Made by a program: the position numbers and the translations under genes. Source: Craspedostauros australis (Eukaryota > Bacillariophyta > Bacillariophyceae > Mastogloiales > Achnanthaceae). Taken from it: a DNA stretch of 64,000 bases. Positions 22,017-29,581 of this stretch are shown in pieces (position 1 is the stretch's first letter; each line of letters starts with the position of its first letter). The notes beneath the pieces are model-generated. The model saw nothing but the letters and a program-made list of their open reading frames with translations. It made no database searches and was not told where the DNA came from. The stretch spans positions 1,364,001 to 1,428,000 of the forward strand of contig JAMXDE010000006.1 in assembly GCA_026770025.1 (NCBI GenBank), read 5' to 3'.

Positions 22017-23200
22017 ATGAACCGCGTTGCATCGATACTGGCGGTCGCCGTCCTTACCTTGTCGCTTTGCGCGGCCGACAAGTTCTCTCCCTTCTTCCAT
22101 CTGCAATACGAATTCGAGCATGGTGAGACGATTCAGGTGTCAACGCCCGATCGCGTGGCCGAATCGCAGCAACGAACTGACAAACGAGACAACGCCGATA
22201 GCGACGCCGGTGACGTCGAGCCCGCATTGAACGGTGAGAGAGGCCGCAAGACGAAGTCGCTGAAGGAGAGCAAGGCCACTTCGCCGTCGCCGACAAAGTC
22301 AACCAAGTCGGACAAGTCGGCCAAGACGACGACCAAAACATCGAAGGGAGATGCCGACACCGATTCCGGTAACAGTAGCGACGGTAGCGATCCAAGTGAT
22401 ACTCCAGACAGTCCCGACAGCCCAGACAGCCCAGATAGTCCAGACAGTCCAGACAGTCCCGACACTCCAGACATTCCAGATAGTCCAGATAGTCCAGACA
22501 ACAGAGTTGAGACCGAGGAGCCGACGCCTGCACCTCTGCAGAGCGAAACAAGAACGTACACCATGGTGAGTTGAGTTGTTTGCATCATGCCGCAATTTGA
22601 GGTGGTACTGGCACAATATTGAGAGAGAGAGAGAGAAATAGTGTGCGCATGTATGTTGTATGCAGTGCGCGACGGCTGTTTGTGTGTAGAGCGCTGATAG
22701 ATCCGTGCCTCTCCAATCGAACGCCCCTAATCCTTTCGTCAACGACTGCACACGCCGCTCATGTATTCCTTCGCGCAACCATACAATCACACAATCATGT
22801 AATCATGTGCGATTCGAAGGTACGAACTACTTTGGGCACTACGGTGCCTCTGAGTGACTTCCCAATCACCGGCGCATCCTTGGGCATCAGCGGTATCCTG
22901 AAGGACCTCGTGCAGAACGACGACGGCACATTCTCAGCCGGTGATGCCGAGGTGGGACAATTCTACGCATCCTGTTCCGTGGTGGATGCCGACAACCTGC
23001 ACTTGCAGTGTTCGTACGAGTTGGTGGACAGCTCCGTCGTCGGAGTGATCGTGATGTCGGGACCAACCATTGGCATGCAGTATCTGTGGAACATTGCAGG
23101 CACTGCTCACGGCTTTTCACAGTACAACGGTGGAACAGTCCAGGCTATCGCAGATGCGTCGGAGCCCAACCTTTACGTTTTCGCCGAGCTCACTGAATAA
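22017..23200 (+). CDS. Secreted barrel protein 3 with acidic SPD-repeat region
   Basis: Exons 22017..22565 and 22820..23200 (intron GTGAGT-AAG, 254 nt, phase 0) encode 309 aa. A signal peptide (MNRVASILAVAVLTLSLCAA) leads to a long Lys/Ser/Thr-rich segment and about ten Ser-Pro-Asp units, all in exon 1. Exon 2 is again 126 aa and has the family pattern: SGILKDL, YASCSVVD, LQCSY, GVIVMSG and an FSQYNGG turn. The 3' splice site is AAG followed by GTA, placed by alignment with paralogs 1 and 2. The acidic tail-like repeat may bind cations or wall material; that is inference. Confidence 0.72.
22403..22500 (+). repeat. 9-nt tandem encoding Ser-Pro-Asp units
   Basis: About eleven 9-nt units (CCAGACAGT and near variants) lie in exon 1 of barrel gene 3. 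They keep the reading frame and differ mostly at third positions. Confidence 0.9.
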
Positions 23201-23526
23201 ACATTGAATGCATAGAGTGAAAAGTATGTCTGTACGTATTGGTATGCGTGTCACATAGAGTCCTCTTTCCCTCTCTAGACATATGTGACCGTCTACAACA
23301 TCGAAGAAGATCATGGGTATTCAAGAGATAGTGGTCGTTATTTGTTTCTGTTGCTGAGGAGCGATGTATTCTATGTAAGTCAACAAATCTAATTACTATT
23401 CCTATTCTGACTTGGAACAGCGCTCCTATTTCCAAGCTTCTGTTATTCTTGGAGGACCTATGCTTGGCGGACCAATGCCCACACCGACACTACCAGCACA
23501 TGAATGCGAACCAATAGACGCCATGA
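23201..23526. other. Convergent 3' spacer
   Basis: 326 bp between the stops of barrel gene 3 and the channel gene. Only short frames are seen. Confidence 0.45.
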
Positions 23527-24891
23527 TCACAGCCACTTCACCTGTCCATTCGCGGGGCGTCCGAATTTGATCTCCTCCGCTGCCATGCGCTTGGACGAGT
23601 AGTAGTTGGACACCGTGTAGAAGTTGTGCGCCAAGGCGATGATGCCCGTGCCCCAATCGATGAAGCCGGTGAGGTGACTGGAGGAATCGAAGTAATTCCG
23701 CAGCACGGAGACGGTCATCGCCTCCAGCACCAAAAACATGAGCATGTAGAAGAACTCATTGAGAATGCGCTGGAGCTGGATCTCGTATCCCACGCTGGGC
23801 AGATGCGAATCGGCCGTCATGCGGATCCCGATCTCCACAAAGGCGATGTTCATGGTGAGGAGGCCGCGCTTGAAGAAGTCCCTGTCGTCCATCGTGGTGA
23901 CGGACACGGCGACGACGTTGAGCAATGCCAGCAGGGGCACAATGTTGTTGTCGTAGTACCCCGATTCCCGCAGGACCGTCAAGGACGCCTGCAGGTACAT
24001 GTCGGAAGTCTCGGGTGATTGCTGGTGCTGGAAGCTGCCATGCCGCAGCGGACGGAACTGGAACTCCATGTTGCGCTCCTTGTTGAAGTGAAAGCCCGGC
24101 ATGTTGACCGTGTCCACGACGAGGCCGTAGGGCACGCGGATGCTGTTGAGGTTGTCGGCCGACGTGGCCAAGCCCAGCTTCCAGAAGCGACGATCCCATC
24201 GACGGCCGCGCTCGCGCTCCGACAGGATGGCCAATCGGATCTGGATCTCATGAATGTCATGGGGGAACCGCTCGACGGATAGATTTTCCTGCAGGACGGT
24301 GGCACGGTACATGCAGGTCCATCGCATGAGGCGCGTGTCGTCATTGAGCATGGCGACCTCGGCGGGACTGACGATCTCGAAGGTGGAGACGTTCATGATG
24401 CTGATCGGCGGGACGTCGATGGACTTCATGGGCATGTCCTTGAGCTCGTGCTGAAATGCTTGCCGTCGTCCGTGCATCTTCCACACCGTGTGCGACGCAA
24501 GGGAGGTGCTGGTGGAGATGTCATCGTCATCGTTGCTCTCGTTGCCGCTGGGGGGTTCGCTGCTGGGGTCGTTCCAAAACAGCGTGACACGGAAGGTCAT
24601 GGGCACGCAGCCCGTGATGACATCCAGCTTGCCGATGTACCAGACCACCACCTGATGGCGGATCGTGTGTCGCTGGTCGGGGGAGCCGTACGCGGCGTTC
24701 TCTCGCAGCAACGGAAGGCTCTCCGACTGGCTCCTGGACGAGAGGGAGGTCATCGAGCCGGAGGAGGCCGATAATCTGCACTTCCCGTTCTTCTCGATGT
24801 CGTCATCTGCATGGCGTTGCTGATGCTGCAGGGTCCGGTGCATGGACACCTGCCGCTCGATCAGGATCGTTTGCCCCTGCTCGCCGAACAT
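23527..24891 (-). CDS. Pentameric ligand-gated ion channel homologue lacking the Cys-loop
   Basis: This single-exon gene encodes 454 aa. After a Ser-rich cytosolic-looking leader, the extracellular ligand-binding domain pattern runs from about residue 80 to 300: strand VVWYIGKLDVITG, a segment DVPPISIMNVS, WTCMYRATVLQENLSVERFPHD and IQIRLAILS. The position equivalent to the eukaryotic Cys-loop has FPHD but no flanking cysteine pair, as in bacterial homologues. The C-terminal quarter has about four hydrophobic helices (VPLLALLNVVAVSVTT, LLTMNIAFVEIGI, FFYMLMFLVLEAMTV, GIIALAHNFYTVS). There is no obvious N-terminal signal peptide, so membrane topology needs care. Ligand and ion selectivity are unknown. 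The family call is from pattern and the membrane layout. Confidence 0.6.
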   Translation of the reverse strand: MFGEQGQTILIERQVSMHRTLQHQQRHADDDIEKNGKCRLSASSGSMTSLSSRSQSESLPLLRENAAYGSPDQRHTIRHQVVVWYIGKLDVITGCVPMTFRVTLFWNDPSSEPPSGNESNDDDDISTSTSLASHTVWKMHGRRQAFQHELKDMPMKSIDVPPISIMNVSTFEIVSPAEVAMLNDDTRLMRWTCMYRATVLQENLSVERFPHDIHEIQIRLAILSERERGRRWDRRFWKLGLATSADNLNSIRVPYGLVVDTVNMPGFHFNKERNMEFQFRPLRHGSFQHQQSPETSDMYLQASLTVLRESGYYDNNIVPLLALLNVVAVSVTTMDDRDFFKRGLLTMNIAFVEIGIRMTADSHLPSVGYEIQLQRILNEFFYMLMFLVLEAMTVSVLRNYFDSSSHLTGFIDWGTGIIALAHNFYTVSNYYSSKRMAAEEIKFGRPANGQVKWL

Positions 24892-25089
24892 GGCAGGCGG
24901 CTGGTTCCTTGGTGATGTCGAAATCTTGGAAAGCGATGCTGCTGCTATTTGATTTGCTGTGATATGATTGCGGTTGCGATTGGGATTGTCTACCCTCTCC
25001 TTGTCTTTGGACAGATGATCAAATGAATGAGCACAAAAGAAGAGCCCGCTGCGGGTAGCGTAGAGTCTGGTATAGCAGAATACTCTACT

Positions 25090-25285
25090 CTACTTCCTTT
25101 CGCTCGAGCAATTGTATGAGCAGAGAGTGCCCAACACCCGCTTGCCAAAAGATGAAGAGCGAATGGTCACTTTCTTGAAGCTGCCCAACTGTTGGATCCT
25201 TCCTCTCTTGCTCCTTCTCACTCGGCTAGTATTGACGTTGGTATCCTTGCGGTTGCCGATGTCGCAATCGTTGCGGCTGCAGCTG

Positions 25286-25339
<54 letters not shown>

Positions 25340-25455
25340 ATGTTGATGTTGATGATACTCGATGGATGATCAGTATCATCAATTGTGGAATCGCAGACGC
25401 AGATGCTAACGCAGATGGAGATGAAGACACAAACAAGATGGAAAAGGGATCTCAT
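25090..25455 (-). CDS. Tentative secreted peptide with a 16-Asp run
   Basis: From the ATG at 25455 a 121-aa frame starts with a signal-peptide-like sequence (MRSLFHLVCVFISICVSICV), then 16 consecutive Asp and a basic Ser/Arg-rich C-terminus. The Asp run comes from a pure trinucleotide tract, which also stays open in other frames (poly-Val or poly-Ser), so the frame could be an accident of the microsatellite. The signal-like start and charge segregation are the only positive evidence. If real, an acidic secreted peptide of this type could bind calcium or mineral surfaces. Confidence 0.3.
25288..25335. repeat. (GTC)16 trinucleotide tract
   Basis: Sixteen perfect GTC units occupy 48 bp. Read on the minus strand in the tentative secreted-peptide frame they encode 16 Asp. 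Such a perfect tract is expected to vary in length between individuals. Confidence 0.95.
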
Positions 25456-26734
25456 CCCGATCGCCGGCACCAAGCGACCACCATCTTGCACTTCCTGTCC
25501 AAATTCTGTCCCACTTCAGGCATCGTCGACGCTCACAAAGCTGGAGACACGCGTCGTGGCTGCGTCTCTTCACAGAGGACGATCGCTACTGCAGAACATC
25601 GGTGAGATTGTTCTTTTGTGAAATTGTCCTCCCAGGTGTTCTGTCGAGGCACGTCACACAATCCACCAAATGCCGGCACTTGTCGATCCGTCAATCCAGC
25701 TGCAAACACGTTTGCGATCAGCGTGACTCAATTAAACGTCCAATATTTGTGTTGGTGGAACAGACATACGGACGGAGACGAGACATTCCATGATATCGAA
25801 AGTGGGAACGCCAAATGTGAGACAACCACCGCATCATACTGATTTGCTATGGACACACGCATTTCTTCAAGTCCCATGTGCCTTGCTGTGATGTATTCTA
25901 TTATATTCTATTTTATGCCTGAGCAATCATACTGGTAGAAGCACTGAAACTCACTCTGCCAAACTCCAAGAACAGTGCAGAGTAAGAGGAGACCGACGCC
26001 TTCGTTAACAGTGCCAAAGCGAAGACATCGCGAGACAAGACAGAAGTGAGGTCCGATTACTCAGTGTCCAAGATTGCGCATGGCAGCGGAAATGGGAGCA
26101 CTCAATGTCTACGCGGTGACCAGTACGAGAACCAATTGCTGCAAAGTTTGTCAGGTCTGTCAAAACAAGGATGCGCAGCCGTTTGCGACGTGGCAGCACA
26201 TGTTTCGGGAGAAGCGTGAGCACTTGTATGGTAGATTGTTGGAGTATTCAAGGTTCTATTTTACTCTGTGAGTTCTACTGCTTGGCTGTGTTCAGCTCAG
26301 CTCAGATTCATTTCACAGCGCTCTATTCACAGATGGTGTCAAATACTATTAGAGCAGAGCAGAGGAAGAGAGTTCTCTGATCTTTCATCAGGTGTCATGT
26401 ATGGTACTACACGAAACAAGAAGCGAGCTGTCAAGTTGGTCAAGCGAACTAAATGCACATTGACTGCACATGCCATACTAGTGTGTCCTACTCAAGCAAG
26501 ACCAAGTTCAAGTGTACGAGCTGATGTGCGTGGATTCATTTACCATCAAGATGTTATAGACGGTGCTTGTTACAAGGGATCTTGAAACTTATTTCGCTTG
26601 TGCGACACGGAAAGTGGTGCCGTTGCCATTCACACCATCCTCCACCTCTTCTCCCGATGGGAAGAACGTGTGGTTGGCTGGGTCTCCGGGCATCTCACTG
26701 GGTTTGCTTGTAATTATTGGCCACTGCTTGTTGC
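25456..26734. other. 1.3-kb stretch without a supportable gene
   Basis: No domain-bearing or well-started frame is seen. AT-rich patches (TATTCTATTATATTC near 25890) and a copy of the AGAGCAGAGCAGAG word at 26350-26363 are present. It includes the 3' flank of the ZIP gene. Confidence 0.45.
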
Positions 26735-28324
26735 TTAATGATCGTGGCCTTCCTCGCAGTGCTCGTGGTTGAGAAGGACAAGACCGATTGGGATGACGCC
26801 AAGGGCGAAGCAGAGCAAAGATAGCAGCTTCTCCTGGTGGGAGCGGAACGAGCGCAGCGCGACTGGCATGCACTCGCCCGCGGCGATGTACATGTAGACT
26901 CCGGCACCCATGGCCAGAAGGCATCCAGTGGCGCTGGCGGACACGTCCATGGCGAGGACGACGATTCCACCGAGAAGAACGGAGAGACCGCCGATGAAGT
27001 TGAGAATGAGAGCCAGGGCGACGGACATGTTGCACTGGTTGGTGAGCAGGAAGAAGTCTGCAAGTTCCTGTGCGAGCTCGTGGTAGACGGTGGCGGCTGC
27101 GATGGTGATGGCAACATTGTTGCTACAGAGAAGGAAGGCAGTGCCGACGAAGACACCGTCTGTGAAGTTGTGGAAGAAGTCACCGAGCAAGATTGCAGAC
27201 GCAAGAGCCCAGTTGATTGGCTTGGGGGTCTGTTTGTCGTTGTCGTTGTCAGCAGTGGCTTCGGTGGCGACTGCGCCAGTTTCGATGTTGTCGTTGTCAT
27301 CGCTGTTGTCGTTGTCGACGCCGGCCTTGATGCCCTCCGAGGAGCCGTCGCTTTCTGCGGCGACATTCTTGACCTCGGCATTTGCCAACGGGATGGTCTC
27401 ACTCTCGTTGATCGCAGCATCGCCATGCAAGTCCTTGTGGAAGATCATGGCGGAGATGACCGGGAGAAGGAATCCCGCGATGAGGGAGACACCGAACTTC
27501 CACGAGACTGGAATGTCGTACTCATCCTCATGTTCGTCGTGGGCGTCCTCAGCCAACCAGCGGTGGTTGTGACCTTCGTGGCTGTCTGCGGCCGCCTCGT
27601 CGTGGCTGTCATGAGCACCCGACTCTTCCTCGTCGCTGTGGTGGTCGATGAGCAAGAAAATGGATTCTGGGATGATGAGGAAGACGGCCGTGGCGATCAG
27701 GGCCCCGCAGGCGAAGCTAGGGATGATGTTTTGAGTCAGCACTTCGATGCGCATCATGCTCGGTGGGCCACCGGCTGCTCCAGCTGCGTTGGCCTCATGC
27801 TCAGATTTGGAGAAGGCGATGGTGAACACCAAACCGACCAATCCGATGAGGCATGTGAGGTTGATCAAGAGAGAAGCCAGAATAACCTTGCCCCAAGGTT
27901 TGTCATCGTCGCTGTGGCGGCTCTTGAGGGACGAGTTGGTCTCCCCTTCGGTGCTGTCGTGACTGTCATGACTATCGTGGGAATCATGGCTGTCGTGACT
28001 ATCATGAGAATCATGACTGTCGTGATCGGTTGAGTTACCGGTGGCCGTCTCGTTGTGATTATGATCCTCGTCGTCGTCGTGGCTGCTGTGGTCTGTCACA
28101 TTGCCATCAGTGTGGTTGCCATCAGTATCATTGTGATGCGTTTCGTTGTCGTCCCCCGCCAGGATGCGCACGTGCGGCATCTCTACCAAGGGGGCATCGA
28201 TGTAGTTGATTGGCTCGGAGACAACATGTCTGACATTCTCACCGTTGACGCCAAGTTCGAAGGTGCTGACGCATCCAACTGCCGCGACAAGGGCGATCAG
28301 TTTGAGGGATCCGGAGAAGGCCAT
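26735..28324 (-). CDS. ZIP-family divalent metal transporter (SLC39-like)
   Basis: This single-exon gene encodes 529 aa. A signal peptide (SLKLIALVAAVGCVSTF) precedes an extracellular Asn/His/Asp-rich region with N-glycosylation sites and seven HDS repeats. Eight membrane segments follow. The metal-binding helices carry HNFTDG (about residue 385) and HELAQELADF (about 413), the TM4/TM5 signature of ZIP transporters, which import Zn2+ (also Fe or Mn) into the cytosol. Cytosolic/loop His clusters (DHHSDEEE, HEGHNHR) lie between TM2 and TM3 and could sense or buffer metal. The start at 28324 puts the signal peptide first. It is divergent from the NCA2 gene across a motif-rich 1.26-kb region. Confidence 0.92.
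   Translation of the reverse strand: MAFSGSLKLIALVAAVGCVSTFELGVNGENVRHVVSEPINYIDAPLVEMPHVRILAGDDNETHHNDTDGNHTDGNVTDHSSHDDDEDHNHNETATGNSTDHDSHDSHDSHDSHDSHDSHDSHDSTEGETNSSLKSRHSDDDKPWGKVILASLLINLTCLIGLVGLVFTIAFSKSEHEANAAGAAGGPPSMMRIEVLTQNIIPSFACGALIATAVFLIIPESIFLLIDHHSDEEESGAHDSHDEAAADSHEGHNHRWLAEDAHDEHEDEYDIPVSWKFGVSLIAGFLLPVISAMIFHKDLHGDAAINESETIPLANAEVKNVAAESDGSSEGIKAGVDNDNSDDNDNIETGAVATEATADNDNDKQTPKPINWALASAILLGDFFHNFTDGVFVGTAFLLCSNNVAITIAAATVYHELAQELADFFLLTNQCNMSVALALILNFIGGLSVLLGGIVVLAMDVSASATGCLLAMGAGVYMYIAAGECMPVALRSFRSHQEKLLSLLCFALGVIPIGLVLLNHEHCEEGHDH
27955..28027 (-). repeat. 9-nt tandem encoding His-Asp-Ser units
   Basis: Seven to eight imperfect 9-nt units in the ZIP gene encode HDS repeats in the extracellular N-terminal region. 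Confidence 0.85.
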
Positions 28325-29581
28325 TTTGGGTGGGGGTGTGCTTTGGGAGGTCAGCAACTGGATTGAGTTGGGTTGGGTCGAGCTGGCAAAGGTGGGTGGG
28401 CTGATGGTGATGCTGTTGGTGCTTGTCGGGCTCGAGTGCGGGCGTGGAGTGTGAATTCGTTCTGAAGTCTGTCTCTTGCGGGTGATGCCGATGGTTGGCG
28501 ATGAGTGGTTGGTTGTGGATGGATGGATTGTTTCGTATGCCTCTCTCTCGTTGGGTTTGTACTGGCTTGTGCTGTGCAATCCTCAAGAGATGTTGGCACC
28601 TTGCGTGCTGTTGTATTGCGTTGTGTCGCCGTACCACTCGTACCTGTTTGCGCGAGAAGTCTCGTGTTGTCGTTGTTGTTGTCGTTGTTGCGTTTCTGTG
28701 ATTTTCGCAGCATCACAGTCGCAACACCACAACCTCGCGATGGCATCACAACAACCATCGCGAATCCGCACAGGTTCGGTGTGGCAATAGGCCTCGTGCG
28801 CGAAGCAACAGGCGCGTTGTTTGGGACTTCCTCTCTTCTCGTTTGTGGCGGGGAACCAACAGGCCACTTATTATAGGCCATCGAGATCAAATTGATTCAG
28901 AAATAGGCGTATCGATAGTCCATTTCTGCGTCGCATACGAAGCCAATGATAAACAAATGTGAAAGAGAGGCTGGTCAAGGCCCACTTAAAGAGCCGTATT
29001 AGCCTACTATACAAAACAAAATTGAGAGAGCGGTCTCTCGAGAACTTCGCCGGCACCGTCGGCGTCCTCCAAGGCAAAAATACACAAGGCCACGCAAATT
29101 CAAAGTAGGCCCAACGGATAGGCTACGGAACGAAATTCCAGAAGCCTACAAATACGATAGGCGCAAAGTGCTTCAAAATGGCCTTGATGCGTGGCAGCGG
29201 TGTGACATGTCGCCTTCTGTCACACGAAAATGAAACGACAGCGTCGAGTCCCGATGGAATCCCCACTCACGAATTCCAAATACCCAACATTCCAGATGAT
29301 GTTCGTTGAGTCCACAAAAACGGACGATTGGGAACAAACAATGTCCGAATCTGAACCGGAGAGAGTTGACGAAGAAAACGAACCCAGAAAGATCGCAAGA
29401 CACAAACGGAACAACCCATCACAACGGTACTCCCGCTGCACCCGTGCTACTACTTGCGCCTGCGGGTGCGTCGTCATGTGCCGTTGCACACACTCGCACA
29501 ACAACTCGGACCGTACCAGCTGCCTTGGGATTTATTGCCGACTGGACGAATCACAGAACAGCAACCATCTTCTCTCTCACA
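28325..29581. promoter_or_regulatory. Divergent 5' region, ZIP transporter / NCA2 protein
   Basis: 1.26 kb without a supportable gene. The frame of the NCA2 gene stays open upstream to about 29306 without an ATG, so a 5' exon is possible. The middle holds the TAGGC cluster listed separately. Confidence 0.4.
28788..29162. promoter_or_regulatory. Cluster of eight TAGGC/GCCTA words
   Basis: TAGGC occurs at 28788, 28874, 28904, 29106, 29119 and 29158, and its complement GCCTA at 29002 and 29144. Flanks share a purine two bases before the word (consensus RTAGGCY). Chance expectation for a pentamer on both strands over 375 bp is under one. The position between two divergent genes suggests a transcription-factor binding cluster. 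Function is inferred. Confidence 0.5.

Noticed and set aside
22403-22500. CRISPR-like regular repeat
   Set aside because: The units are 9 nt, have no spacers and encode Ser-Pro-Asp in frame inside an exon.
25192-25605. Plus-strand poly-Val frame across the GTC tract
   Set aside because: Uninterrupted only because of the trinucleotide repeat; no start context or domain.
26837-28033. Plus-strand frame opposite the ZIP transporter
   Set aside because: Val/Asp/Gly-rich with no domain, whereas the minus strand has the HNFTDG and HELAQELADF transporter motifs.
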